64,000 nucleotides of DNA from Symbiodinium natans (taxonomy: Eukaryota; Sar; Dinophyceae; Suessiales; Symbiodiniaceae): the NCBI GenBank assembly GCA_905221605.1, contig CAJNDS010002372.1, positions 205,410 through 269,409 of the forward strand, given 5' to 3'. Positions 49,660-61,754 of this stretch are shown here, piece after piece (within the stretch, counting starts at the first letter, position 1; each line of letters starts with the position of its first letter). The translations under genes were made by a program, and so were the position numbers. Below the pieces are notes generated by a model. It was not told where the DNA came from and did not search any database. It saw only the letters and a list, made by a program, of their open reading frames with translations.

Positions 49660-50545
49660 ATGTAACCGGCAGAAATTGGAATTAGGTTTAGGGTTCTATC
49701 ATGTTGGGGTTTAGGGTTTCGGCTTTAGGGCTGGGGGAACCCGCAATTTCTCTTAAACGCCAGATGTTCGGATACTGAAGGGCCTCGTTCACCCACTCGG
49801 ATCCAACTGATTTTACCTATCGGCCGAATTGGCCTTAATTTGTTGGGCGTTTTGGCCGGAGGGTGGACCAGAAATCATATCTGCAATATTTGGCAGCCTG
49901 TCAAACAATTCCCAAACTCCTAACCTCCACGCCCCAAACCCTGAACCCCTAAATCCAAACCTTACTACAAGTACCAAGTCTCCAAACCAACCCACTCCAT
50001 CCATCAGTCGAGAGCCAGGCTGCTATGCTTTCGAGCTTCGGGTTGAGGGCTTCAGGTCCTGTGGGCATTTTGCGCAAGGCCGAATTCTAAACGTACAGGC
50101 CCTACACCGTGGACATGTCATCCCTACATCCTAACTAAACTGCAAAAGGCTGAACTTTGAAGGGCTCAGAGGATCTTATGTCAAACGCTGTTCAATATGT
50201 GTAAGGGGTCTAGTTCGGGGATGTTCCAGCTTTGGCGAGAAAGCTTTACTTCGTAGCCCAGTATGCAATTCTGGAATCACTTTGGTTCACTACAGTATTT
50301 GATAATTCGGACTCGCCGTTGAAAACCTGTGTCCTTCTTGTTAAGGCCACGACGCCACGAATGCAAAGCTTGTTGCAAGGTGAAGAGAAAGCCCTTCTGA
50401 ATTTGACGCTAAGCTCAGAACACAAACCCAAACCCCAAAGCCCTGAACCCTAATCACCCTAAACCCTAAACCCTAAACCCTAAACCCTAAACCCTAAACC
50501 CTAAACCCTAAACCCTAAACCCTAAACCCTCAGCAATGTGCCTAG
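49660..50545. other. Non-coding stretch before the calmodulin-like exons
   Basis: Degenerate repeat, then 50180-50430, which resembles 59985-60190 in opposite orientation, then a CCCTAAA array at 50456-50529. No exon could be placed for the missing N-terminus of the calmodulin-like protein. Confidence 0.4.
50456..50529. repeat. CCCTAAA array before an acceptor
   Basis: About ten units, ending some 15 bases before the AG at 50544-50545. Confidence 0.95.
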
Positions 50546-53500
50546 GACAAGTTCGACCGCAACGGGGACGGAAAGATCAGTTCCCGTGTGCTTCCCTCGG
50601 TGAAGTTGGGTGTTTGGGACCTGCAGACCATCTTCCAAGGGTTTGAGTTTGGTAGGTTCAGGGTTTCAGATTCAACTTGGCAGCCAGATCCATAATAAGA
50701 CCCCCGAAAAAAATAGAAATATTCTTCCTTATTAAGGGTAATATAGTTTTATTTTCTAAAGATTCTTTTGGGGTTCTTAAGCAAATAGTAGATAGGGCAT
50801 GCAAGAAGATTTCGAGCTGGTGCAGCTTGCCTTCCAACTCTGCCACAGTTGAGTTCGTGGAGTCGGGGAGAAGGGCCTTGCGAGCTTCAGAGCTGAAAGG
50901 GGCATGGGGGTTGGTGGGAGACTGTCGTCATGTCAAGACCTAAGACCTAAGATCGACCTCAACAACCTTGACTGCACCACCCGAAACACACACTACACTT
51001 CGAGCGAGAAGTCTTCCACCCATGCGGCATGGGCGATCCAGTATGGGGGCTCAGAGATTCAGAAAGCTGAGGCGATGAGGAGTTAAGGAGTTTAGGATGC
51101 AGAGTCTGGCCCGACCTACACGATCTCTGCGTCCAACACACCAGCCCCTGGGGCCCGGCAAAACATCAAGAAGGAACCTCGAGAGTACAAGGGCCGAGGA
51201 ACCCTTCGTTCCAACGTCCCAAAACCCCAAACCCTAAACCCTGAACCCTAAACCCAAAAACTCCAAACCCTAAGCGAATACTATTCTAGTCTATCAGGTT
51301 CCTTACTAGGACCTCAAGGGTGAAGTTTACTGGGGTTCAGGATTGAATTTCAGGGTTTAGGGTCTTCTGTTGGCAGAAGGCCCGAGGTAGGCTTGATGTG
51401 TGCTTTGGGGTTTAAGGGCTTTGGGGTTTGGGGTTTAGGGTTTAGGGTTTAGGGTTTAGGGTTTAGGGCTTCATAGCGCCGAGAGGAAGAACATGCCAGC
51501 TGGCCAGGAAATCGGGAAGCTGCTCAGAGACAGCAGCCTGGAGATATCAGATGCAGATGTTGAGGCAGGGCTTAAGACGTAGATGAATCCCCAAATTCGC
51601 CTTACTTGGCCACTAAATCTTTGACCTTGTTTGAACCCTAACCTGCACTGTTACCCCCCCCCCCCCAATAACCTAAAGCCCCGGAACGCTGCGTTGACCC
51701 GATACCCCAAACCCTAAACCCCAACCCATGCCCCTGAACCCCCAAAAGCCTCGGCTCAGGCCCCAAACCTCTAAATTTCAGGGTTTAGGGTTTAGGGTTT
51801 AGGGTTTAGGGTAGAGGGGTGTAGGGATGAGAGCTTAAGGTTCCCAAGCCCCTAAAAAAACGCCACCGAAAACCTTCCTTTTGGTTTCCTGGGAGGCCTT
51901 TGTGCACGAGGCAGACTCCGCTGCTCGGCCAGCTGTTGGGTTCGAAGGGGCTTCGTCTTTTGTAAGGTTTAGGGTTTAGGGTTTAGGGTTTAGGGTTTAG
52001 GGTTTAGGGTTTAGGGTTTAGGGTTTAGGGTTTAGGGTTTAGGGTTTAGGGTTTAGGGTTTCGGGTTTGGGAGTAATCTTGGGGCCTGAAGAATTAGAAT
52101 AGGTTTTTGGGGGTTCTTATGGTACATTTTTATAACGGGACCAGAAGGGAATACGATTAGTATAATTATCCCGACCCCTATAGTACGTGTGCGGTTTTGG
52201 GGTTTAGGTGTTAGGGTTCGCGGGTATGGGGTTTAGGGTTTAGGGTTTGGGGAGTAGGGTCTGGGGTTTGGGGGCCTGACTATGGCCTCGACCCGTGCCC
52301 CACCAAGCCCTATTCAGTCCTTCGAGCCCAAAACCCTCGACCCTAGACTCGACATGCGCAGAAGGCTCAGGTTTTTGTTTTGCTTGAGGTCGTGTGCGCC
52401 CCAAACCCCTGGCCCCTTAAACCTGAACCCCCCCCAACCCCGAAATCCTAAACGGGTGGGTCTCAGAGATCCCGCACTCTTTCTGCCTCGATCTGGGTTG
52501 CTACACTGAAGGCAGTGTAGTGTGTCTGGTCTAGGGTTGGGTTTTTTTAGGTTTAGGAACTTCAGTGAAGTTACTGGAATACAGGTATATGGCAACGGTA
52601 CTTCACAGGGTTGCAGGGTTGCAGGGTTCAAGGGGTTCAGGGTTCAGGGGCTTTTGGTGTCTTTGTTTAGGACCAAGGGTTTATTATAAAACGGTCTATT
52701 AGGGGTTAGGCTTTAGAGTTTAGAGTCTTGGATCAGGGTTTGGGGGTTAAACCCTAAACCCTAAACCCTAAACCCTAAACCCTAAACCCTAAACCCTAAA
52801 CTCTAAACTCTAAACCCTAAACCCTAAACCCTAAACCCTAAAGACTCTGGCAAAGGATGACAGCGGCGAGCTGACATTCGACGAGTTCCTGAGGATCCTT
52901 CAATCCAAGCAGAAGGCGCCCCGGGTTTAGGGTTTAGGATTTAGGGGTTTAGGGTTTTTGGTTTAGGGTTTAGGGTTTAGGGTTTTGGGTTTAGGGATCT
53001 TTGATCCCCAAAAAGGCCTCCTCCACCGCAACCCAACACCCCAGCACCCCGTTTTACCCCAAAACCCCTACTTAGACCCGAAAGCCTGAAACCCAAAACC
53101 CCTAAACCCCTAAACCCCAAACCCTAAACCCCTAAACCCCTAAACCCCTAAACCCTAAGCCCTAAACCCCCTACACCCTTAAACCTTAAACCCTTAAACC
53201 CCACACAACCTGCGCGCGCGGGCCGCAGGGGCGCGATCTTGAGGCTGAGCTCATCGAGGCTTTCAAGGTGGGGTTAGGGAGTTTATGGGGTTCAGGGTTC
53301 AGGGTTCGGGGAGTGGTAGCTGGCTGGGGGCAGTCTTGGTTCCCGAAACCCTACCACATGCAAGCCCTAAACCCTAAACCCTAAAGTCCTAAACCCTTCA
53401 AACCGGTTCGGACCCTTTGTTCGCAGGGCTCTGATTGCCCCTTTGGTCTCATAAGCCTGAGCCCTTAAGCCCTGAGCTCTCCAGGCCTGGGCGGCTGCAG

Positions 53501-56500
53501 GCCCTAAACCTAAAACCCTAAACCCCATAAACCCCTAAACCCTAAACCCTAAACCCTAAACCCTAAACCCTAAACCCTAAACCCTAAACCCTAAACCCTA
53601 AACCCTAAACCCTAAACCCTAAACCTCCCTTATCCTTAAACCTACACCCTACCAAGCCCAACACCCCACCCAAAACCTTGCGCGCCCTGAGGCCCGAGTC
53701 TGTTGTGTGCTCCTCCTCAGTAGGAACCTTGAGATGGGCTGTGTAGTACCAGGATTCGGCCTTAGGGCGTACTGGATTCTTATCTTCTTCCCCAACTGAA
53801 GACTTCCGCACCGAGATCACATGTGACCTTTGAGGTTATCGACCGGAACCAGGATGGCATGAAGCCCAGGAGTCTTCAGGGCGTCTAGGCCTTTTGCTCG
53901 TTTGACTTCGGGCGCCTGGGTCTCTGAGATGCAGCTGGTGTTGAGGATTTTTTTCTGTTAGCAAGGAACAAAAGCTACCTACTTAATGCCCATGAGCCTG
54001 CCTTTCGCGGCGCCTCGAGAAACCTTAGGGGCCTCCTGGGGTCCCTAGCCCAAGGGTCCGAAGGCCTGCAGGGGAGGAACCGAATGATGCTACAGGCCGG
54101 CGTGTGGCCAAGCGTACCCAACCCCAAACCGCAGCCCTGGACACTCAACCCGAATACCGTAAAACCTAAACCCTAACCCGCGATTCAATAGTAAAGTTAA
54201 GGAGCAAAAAGTATATTATCATCGCGGGGCACATTATTTTAATTACAAATGCAATGAATGAAATGAATGTAATGAATGTAATGCGTGAATTAAAATAAGG
54301 TGTGAACGGAACACACAAAAATATGATAACGAAGAGAAAGAGTGATGTGAATTATACAGAAGCGAACTAGTGAGCGAATGCATGAATTCACTGAACGATT
54401 GAACGAAGTTGGGGTTTTTAAGGAGGCCACAAAGTACTATTAATATTGGCCCCTTAATTATAATACAAGTGTACGAAGAGAGTACATTGTAATAGGCTTT
54501 ACAAGGAACCGCGTGAAAGCCGTATTAAAATTAGGAACGAAGTGAGAGATAAAAGACTAGAAAGATAAATAACCATAAGATTTCAAGAAAATACCAATAA
54601 AAAACCGCTAAACCCCAAATCCTAAACCCTAACACCCATAGGTTTCCAGGGCCCTTCCCTACTCGACCGAGGCTTCCTTGCAGTAGACGAACTGAGAGAG
54701 GCCCTCGGCAACATGAGGATACCCATCGGCGAGGAGGCGCCACAAGATTCTGCGAAGCTTAGGCTTATTTAGGGGGGGGGTTTATGAGGGGTTATGGAGT
54801 TTAGGGTTTAGGGTTTGGGGTTCATAAGTAAGGCTCTAGCCCTGAGCTCTCAACCTTAAATTTCGTGAGCCCTCATATCACTCCAAGGATCTGAGCCCTA
54901 AGGCTCCCAGTGAACCCTAAACCCCTTGACCCCGAATTCCGAACCCCAAAGGCCCGAAATCCTTGCAGCCAAAAATGCCCTTCCGCTTGGCTACTTTAGT
55001 GGCCCGGCGAGGGGGTGGGGGGGGTTGGCTTTCAGGTCTTGCGGGCTTTAGGAAGTGTAGGAGGTTAAGGTTTAGGGCCTTTTTGGGGGGCTTTTAAGGA
55101 TTGGACTTCTAGGCCATTGGGGCTCAGGGGTCTGAACAGGCAAAGGCAAGATCTGCCAAAGATTGGAGCCCTCAACACAACTTACTCGCAAACCCTAAGC
55201 CCCGCACGCCCCCCTCTTACATCCTTAACCCTCAGCTCTGCCCTAAATTTCAAGTCAAACCCTGACCTAAACCCTAGCCTATCACCGATCCCCCTCGCCG
55301 CATGCGCAGGAGCTCACCCGGATGTTCCGGAAGGCCTGGACATGCCTTTTTTGCTAAAAGAGAGATTTTGCCATCATCGGAAGCACCCAAAATTCCTGAA
55401 TCCTAAACCGAACTGGTGCGGGAGATGGAGAAGGTTTCGAGCTTATTCCCAGGAGCCACAGCTGCCCCAGAACCCCACCGGCTTGGGGTCTAGGCCACCA
55501 GGGCTTGATGCCCACGCATCTCTCCTGATGTGAGGCCCAGGGTACCTGAATACCTTATATAGAAAGTGTATAGGGTTTGGGTCCCAAGAACCTTTCGAAC
55601 GAAACGTTTCGACCGAAAGTTTCGACCGAAAGTTTCGACCGAGTTTGATTTTTTCAAATACCCACTCGTGGAATGCAGGCCTCTCGGGGGCTTCTTGGCG
55701 GGCCCATTTGGGGGGAGATCTGGGGTCTGGGAGAGCTGAAGGATCTGGGGAGGAGAGCTGGGGAGAGATCTGGAGATCTGGAAGGAAGGGGGGGAGATCT
55801 GGAAAGAGATCTGGGGAAATCTGTGGGGGAGGAGTGCGCGAGATCTGGGGGGAGATTTGGGGAGATCTGGAAAAGATCTGGAGATGGGGGAGATCTGGGA
55901 GGGGACTGGGGGAGATCTGGGAGGAGATCTGCGGGCAGATTGGGAGGAGATCTGGGGGAGATCTGGAGATGGGGGAGATCTGGGAGGGGACTGGGGGAGT
56001 TCTGGGCAGATCTGGCAGGAGATCTGCGGGCAGACTGGGAGGACTGGGGGGAGATCTGGGAGGAGATCTGGGGGAGATCTGGGGGAGATCTGGGAAGATC
56101 TTGGGAGAGATCTGGGAAGATCTTGGGGGGAGATCTGGGAAGATCTTGGGGGGAGATCTGGGGAGGATAGATCTAGGGGGATGAGGAGTGGAGCAGAGGA
56201 GGGGATGAGAGGAGGGAAGGAGTAGGGGAGCGGGGGGGAGGGGGGGGGAGGGGAGAGGTTTAAGTAAATTGAGCGTTTGGCCTCAGAAGTGGTTTGGGTT
56301 AAGTTAATTTACTTACACTCAGCTTGTCAGCTGTTTAGACAAAAAAACTTGGAAATTCAGCATGATACCACATACAAGTTCTATTTTTTTCTTGTGGGTT
56401 TAGGGTTTACGGTTTAGGGTTTAGGGTTTAGGGTTTAGGGTTTAGGGTTCAAGGCTGCACCAGCCTCAGCCCATGCCCTGTTCACCTCCCACCCTGTCCT

Positions 56501-56702
56501 TTTGATTAGCACCCCCCCGCCCCCTCCTCAAACCAAAACCCTTAAGCCTTGGGCTTTATGATAGGTATGCACATCCTCGGATGCTGCAATCTTGCATTCC
56601 TGTGGTGTCGGCGTCCTCCGGCAGGCGGGGAAGGACCGCAACGGCAAGATCAGCTTTGCCGAGTTTGAGCACCTCATCAGGCGGGCGCGAAGCAGGGTTT
56701 AG
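50546..56702 (+). CDS. Calmodulin-like four-EF-hand protein, nine exons, 5' partial
   Basis: Exons 50546-50587, 51508-51564, 51896-51919, 52856-52915, 53229-53267, 53835-53856, 54672-54736, 55310-55333, 56625-56702 (TAG). Together they give about 136 residues that follow calmodulin in order. EF1 is DRNGDGKISSR plus E from exon 2; EF2 is DS from exon 3 plus DDSGELTFDE. The linker and helix are GRDLEAELIEAFK. EF3 is VIDRNQDG joined to FLAVDELREALGNM. Helix ELTRMFRK follows, then EF4 GKDRNGKISFAE. EF1-EF3 keep their calcium ligands; EF4 has Gly where Asp is expected at position 1, so it may bind weakly. Two donors are GT and six are GC; all nine acceptors are AG|G. The first helix before DKFD is not found. 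The TAG sits in a TTTAGGG unit. Expected role: calcium sensor in cytosol, flagella or nucleus; the partner is unknown. Confidence 0.85.
51428..51470. repeat. TTTAGGG array before an acceptor (exception)
   Basis: G-strand array about 40 bases upstream of the acceptor at 51506-51507, the opposite of the usual orientation. Confidence 0.9.
51965..52066. repeat. TTTAGGG array after a donor
   Basis: About 14 perfect units starting about 45 bases after the GC donor at 51920. The far end of the same intron has a CCCTAAA array at 52748-52843, so the intron ends are complementary. Confidence 0.95.
52748..52843. repeat. CCCTAAA array before an acceptor
   Basis: About 13 units ending some 12 bases before the acceptor at 52854-52855. 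Confidence 0.95.
53515..53625. repeat. CCCTAAA array
   Basis: About 15 units in the intron before the 22-base exon 53835-53856, some 210 bases from the acceptor. Confidence 0.95.
54175..54600. other. AT-rich intronic island
   Basis: AT-rich DNA with short AATGAATG-type repeats and almost no telomere-like units, inside intron 53857-54671. No gene seen; probably an old inserted element. Confidence 0.5.
55595..55640. repeat. Short tandem AAGTTTCGACCG repeat
   Basis: Three to four copies of a ~12-base unit (GAAAGTTTCGACC), partly palindromic. Confidence 0.7.
55705..56175. repeat. GGGGAGATCTGG minisatellite
   Basis: About 470 bases built from GGGGAGATCTGGGA-like units of 10-26 bases, open in all three forward frames (GEIWGRSG, RSGGDLG, DLGGDLG). 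It lies within the last intron of the calmodulin-like gene, so these frames are judged non-coding. Confidence 0.9.
56398..56450. repeat. TTTAGGG array
   Basis: Seven units in the intron before the last calmodulin-like exon. Confidence 0.95.
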
Positions 56703-56932
56703 GGAAAGGGAATCCTTCACGCACAAAGAAAAACAGGGACCTCCTACGTATGCTTGTTTTGATTCACTTGTTTGCTTAATCACTTGCTTATTTCTTTATA
56801 CAGGGTACCACATTCATGTATACATAACAGCCCTGAGCCCTAAGCCATGTGTTTTGCTCACGTCCCTCCGTGTGGGTCCACGAGAGCCCCTGGAGTGTCC
56901 CATCCCCAAGATGAGGGGGAGGGAAGGGTTTA

Positions 56933-57055
56933 GGGGTTTTTGGGTTTAGGGTTTAGGGGCATAGGGTTTAGGGTTTAGGGGCATAGGGTTTAGGGTTTAG
57001 GGTTTAGGGTTTAGGGGCATAGGGTTTAGGGCTTTGGGCTTAGGGTTTAGGGCTG
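56933..57055. repeat. TTTAGGG array with GGGGCATA spacers
   Basis: TTTAGGG heptamers punctuated regularly by GGCATAGGG, forming a higher-order unit. Downstream of the calmodulin-like stop. Confidence 0.9.
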
Positions 57056-57396
57056 TTGGAGAAGGACTCTTGGCAGGTGGTTCGAGTATGGGGGATCAAT
57101 AGTAGCTTAGGAACTTCAAGGATTGGAGGTTGTTTTCGAGCCAAAAGTAGGGTGCATCAGGCTTCCAGGCAGACGGGGGAGGAGCTCGGTTCTTCTTGCC
57201 TTGGCATTCGCTGGATTTGGCGGCCAGGTTAGATCACAGGGCTTCGTAAGGTTCCCGACCTCCCCCCAAAGGGATACCCCCAAGAATCTAAGCCCTAAAG
57301 AAGTCGGGAATATTTGGGGTACGGGAGTGGTTTAGGGCGATGGCTCAGGCAAGAAGTGGGTTGTTCAGGTTTAGGGTTAAGAGGGTCGTTGTTCAG

Positions 57397-57905
57397 GCGC
57401 AACCGTCCGGGCATGAAGCCTTCAATCAGGAACGGAAACTAGCCAGTTGTCCCCACATCCTCCCTCGAGGACCAGAATGCAAACTGCCCAAAACACCTGA
57501 ACCCTAAACCCAAAACGCTTGAACCTCAAACCCTTAAGCGGTAAGCCCCAAGCCCCTGAACCTGGATCCGGGCCCTGGGGTTTGCTCGAGCAGACTCTTG
57601 ACAAGAGTCCCTCTTTCCTTGCTAAGACAGTGTATATTATACAAACCTTTAGAGGGTATAGGAGGGTATAAGGTACCTAATTGCTTCATGATTCCCTACT
57701 CGGAATGGCTTCTCACGCGGAAGGCAGACCTTCGCCAACGACATGGTGTGAGGTGCCTGTACTGCAGAGGCCTGAATCCTGATCCTAGTGGTTTTTTTTG
57801 AACTAACAGCCGGGCTGAGGGCTAGGGGGTTCAGACCCAGTCGGGCTCTTGCACCGTAAATTCAAGACTCTTCAGACGTACTACAAGAGGGCGAGCATCA
57901 AGAGG
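57397..57905 (+). CDS. Scattered exon candidates after the calmodulin-like gene
   Basis: 57397-57429 (CAG|G acceptor, AQPSGHEAFNQ, possible GA donor) and 57876-57905 (TYYKRASIKR, GC donor). They are short and their phase relation is plausible but untested. No family recognised. Confidence 0.25.
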
Positions 57906-58400
57906 GCCCTGGCTTTGATCAGCCCCCAAAAGTCCTTCTTTAGGCGAGTCTATCCGGACCCCAGAAGGCCCCTAAGCCAACAACAACTCCCTCCTAGACT
58001 CCCCAGACCCTAAATCCATGAAGCCCACAATCAAGTCCCATGGGTTTAGAGTTTAGGGGTTAGAGTGCATAGGGTTTGTGAGGTCTATAGGGTTTGGAGG
58101 GATAGTAAAATTATCTGCGGTAGGTTCCCTAAGTCAGGGTTCCTTTCTTTTTTCGGAGGGGGGGGGGAGTGGTGGTGGTAGCCTTTTGGGGTTTAGGTTT
58201 GAGGATGCCTAAAGGAGTTTGTGCATGGGTGCCCAGCAGCACCCTGATCCCTTCCCGCGTTTGTCTTAACTTAGGACTTTTGGTTTAGGAGGTTAGGGCG
58301 TCCTCTTATCCCCATTCAACAAAATTGGCATCTTCTGTTTCTTCGGTCTTTTGGGTTTAGGGGGCCCTACATGCCTGCAAGCCCTAAACCCTGAAGTAGT

Positions 58401-58516
58401 TCATAAGTTGGGATGCTCCCCCTTATACTAGCAGTCCTTAATGGGGATTATAGTACCCCCTACTACAATCCCTACTAAGAACTGTTAGTATGAGGGCTCA
58501 CATCCCAATTCATAAG
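58401..58516. repeat. Foldback element, about 116 bp
   Basis: The left arm TTGGGATGCTCCCCCTTATA pairs with the right arm TATGAGGGCTCACATCCCAA. The inner parts around TACTAGCAGTCCTTAATGGG and CCCTACTAAGAACTGTTAGT also pair. A MITE-like hairpin. Confidence 0.65.
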
Positions 58517-58914
58517 CACCTCAGGCGCGAAAGGGCTCTTCTCGCTCTCCCGCAGAATGTCACAGTCATTTTCAGCTTAGGTCTGATCTTGAGGACTGTC
58601 GGAGTTTAGGATTCGGGGCTAAGGCTTTGTGTACTTAGGGCTTCGGTCTTGTAAGGGATTAGGATTTAGGATTGCTGCGGACAAATGGCAGAATGCCCAA
58701 AGCTGTCCAAGATGTCCAAAGTGACAGCCTGAGCGTTAGGATTGGCCCAGGGTCATGTAAACTGCCCTGGCTCCTCTTGCGGCTCGGACCCTTTTCATCT
58801 TCTTTTGGAATTCTCACAAGACTCATCATGTTTCGCGCAGTGATGACAACGAATGTTTCCACTACCCCCCTCAACCCGTACACCCTATGAACCCTGATCC
58901 GGTTGAAATAGTTG

Positions 58915-59350
58915 ACATGGAACCCCCCCCCCCCCCCCCCCCATTTTCCATTTCAACCATTTCAACCAGTTCATCCAGTTCAGCCATTTTAAACCCCTGC
59001 CCCCACTCCTTCCTCTCCCTCCCCAGACTTTCGTTTTCATCCATTTCATCCATTTCTGCAGTGTTTGCAATGCTTGAAGTGGTTGCAATGGTTGACCCTC
59101 CCCTCTCTGCCCCCTCCCCCTCTGTTTTCCATTTCATCCATTTCATCCATCATCGCAATGGTTGAATTTGAACCCCCCCCCTGATCTTCCGCTTCATCCA
59201 TGTCATCCGTTTTTGCCATGGTTGCAATGTCGAAATGGAAACCCCCAACATTTTCCATCTCATCCGTTTAAACCATGTCGGCCTTTTGTTCAATCTTCCC
59301 CCCTCCCTTCCCTAGATTGTCCCCACGTCACCCGTTCTTGCAGTGGTTGA
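58915..59350. repeat. CATTTCATCCATTTCAACC low-complexity repeat
   Basis: A degenerate repeat of CATTTCA(A/T)CC units with C-rich spacers, including a C run at 58923-58942. The Met/Glu/Gly and Ser/Ile frames on the two strands are repeat translations. Confidence 0.8.
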
Positions 59351-61074
59351 AATGGAAAACTCCCTCCCTAAAGGCCCAAGGGTTGAGTTCCCCCCGATGA
59401 GCCCCCAAGAACTCATCGCTCGATTTTTTTGGGAGGGCCGAACCGTGCGAGCCTGGGGTCAGGTTAGATCAGGGGTTCGCAGAGTCCTGAGTCCTGAACC
59501 CTTCCCAAAACCTCCAAAGGGGTCCGGGAGGTTCGGAGGCTTTGGCTTGAGGCACCGCCTTGGTGTGCACAAGGGGCTCTTCGTATTCGTGCTGTGTGAT
59601 TCCTTGGTTCATCTCTCGCTGTGCTGTGCACGGCTCCTGTTGGACCTGACTGCTCCGGATCTGTTTTGATATTTTGATGCCGCGTCGAGCACGAGGAGTT
59701 GTCCGACCCGACTTCCTGAGCCTTAAAACTCTAAGCCCCCAAAACCCAAGATGTACCATCCGCCCCCAACCACCCCGAAAAACCCTAAACCCTGAATCAA
59801 CCCCCACCGGCCCCCAAACCCTTCAAAAGCCTGATTGCACCCGTCCTAGCCCCCAGGCCTGCACGTGGTTTAGGGCTTCGGGTTCAGACAGCTGCGCACC
59901 TCCAGTTAGGGTTTAGGGTTTAGGCTTTAGGCTTTAGGCTTTAGGGATCAGGGTTTAGGGTTTAGGGTTCAGCCACAGCACGATTATGTTGGAGTCGTCT
60001 TGCTAGGTTTGTGTTCTGTGCTTAGTACCGACTCCGGTATATCCTTTAATGGAAGAGAAGAGCTACATGATGCCAGTCTGCTGTCCCACAGTGGCTCAAG
60101 AATCCTTTGCGTTGCCCAACGAAAGGAAGTAGGAAACTTAAAAGCGTTGTCGACAATGTGCGTGTCGGACAGGCCAACTACGTTCAAGTGAGGGAACTTC
60201 TACCAGTTCCGATAAATCCTGCCACCCCACGCATTCTAAGCTAAGAGCCCTTAAGCTTGCATGCTACGGGTCTAGCTTAGGCTTCTGGTGTTGCCTCAGA
60301 GTGTTTTCCAAGCATCGCGTTGGGGCGGCTGTGTCATCCACTGCAAACACCCCAAGCCCTTACACTTCAGCGTAGAGTTTAGGCGTGCTGTCTTAGAGGG
60401 CTTGGCTTTGAACCCTTCTATGTACAACCCTAAGCCTTAAACACCAGCCCCCCCTTTAACCCTCAAGCCCTAACACTCTATCCCTCAAAGCTCAAATGCC
60501 AGGGCAGGGTTTAGAGTGTTGAAGTTTGAGGGTATGTAGAGAAGTGAGAGTACCTAGGGTTGAGGGTCTAGGCTAGTTAGGGCATGTGAGGTTCGGGGCT
60601 TCTTTTGGCCATGCATTTCGGAAAAAAGCCAGTGGCAACTGGCACGCCGCCCCTAATCATCGAGCAGCAATCCGGCATCGGGGATTTCTCCGGCTGTGGG
60701 TCCACCTTGCAACACTGCCCAAGACAGCAGCCAAAGCAAGACCCAAAAGGCTGAAGCCTAGTTTACATAGGGACGTAGGGCTTATGGCCAATAGCGCTTT
60801 GGGGGGTTTTCTGGGCGCTTTGTTGTCAGTCAGCTGCGGGCTTCCAAGGATCAGGGCGAGTGACAGGAAGTTTGTATAGTTAGGTTGACTTGGCGGCGCG
60901 CCATCACCACCCCGGCTTTTTTGGGGCAGGCATAGGACTTTCGTAGGCTTAGCAACATCCTGTGTTTGAGGGTGCTTCTAGTAAAAGTGCTTGAAGTGGT
61001 CTATGATTATGTGCACTTTTTATCTGCAAAATCGACCTTGGCTTTTTTTCGCGAAAAGTATTGGCACCGAGCCT

Positions 61075-61380
61075 GGTCACTCGTACACACGGGTGACACG
61101 GACTTCATCATCGTGCGGGCATGGATGCTCGGGCCATTCGCACGCACGGGCAACACGGACAGAATCATCGCGCGGGTATGGATGCTCTAGCCAATGGATG
61201 CACTGGTAGCATGGACTCAATGATCGTTGCAAGGACAATACGGACGCAATCATCATGCGTGCGTCGTTGCTCTGGCCAATGGATGCACTAGTAGCAGCAG
61301 CATGCACGCAAGCATCGTGCGGGCATGGATGCTTGGCCACTCGCTCGTACCGGCAGCACGGACGTGGTCATCGTGTGGCC
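61075..61380. repeat. Degenerate ~57-60 bp tandem repeat
   Basis: About five diverged copies of a unit containing ACACGGACnnnATCATCGTG, CGGGCATGGATGCTC and GGCCA. A similar GCGGGCATGGATGCTC...GCACTGGTAAGCATGG segment occurs at about 13150-13200. Confidence 0.75.
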
Positions 61381-61754
61381 GCTCACACGCACTTAGATGC
61401 GCCAGGGAAACGCTAGCATGTCTGGGTCACGGCAACGCGGCTTTGCTGCAGCGCAACGGGTGGTTGGACGGCTAAACCCTAGCCCATATTTCCGAACAAA
61501 GTCCCACACCTCAAAGTGATCCTTCAACTAAACGCAAACCCTTTAAGCCCCTCCCATGCCCCGGACCGGGGATCCGGATCGCTGTTGAGAGATCCCCAGC
61601 GGTTTTAGAGCAGGCTTCTGCGCCATAATGGCAACGCTGCGGTTGGGGGTTTAGGGGTTTAGGGTTTAGGGGTTTAGGGGTTTAGGGGTCTAGGGTTTAG
61701 GGGTGGGTTTGATGGCTTAGGGTGCAGCAGCTTCTGACGATCGCTTTTCCGCAG

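Noticed and set aside
55645-56225. Gly/Asp/Ile/Trp-rich frames of 122-179 aa
   Set aside because: Same minisatellite read in three frames, located between two solid calmodulin-like exons.
60085-60100. Relic dinoflagellate spliced leader (GGCTCAAG at about 60093)
   Set aside because: Only eight bases match; the rest of the known leader is absent.
60586-60879. 97-aa frame starting MRFGASFGHAF
   Set aside because: No acceptor/donor or promoter context, uneven composition and no recognisable motif.
61075-61380. CRISPR-like array
   Set aside because: Units are diverged tandem copies without spacers of constant length, in a eukaryotic context.
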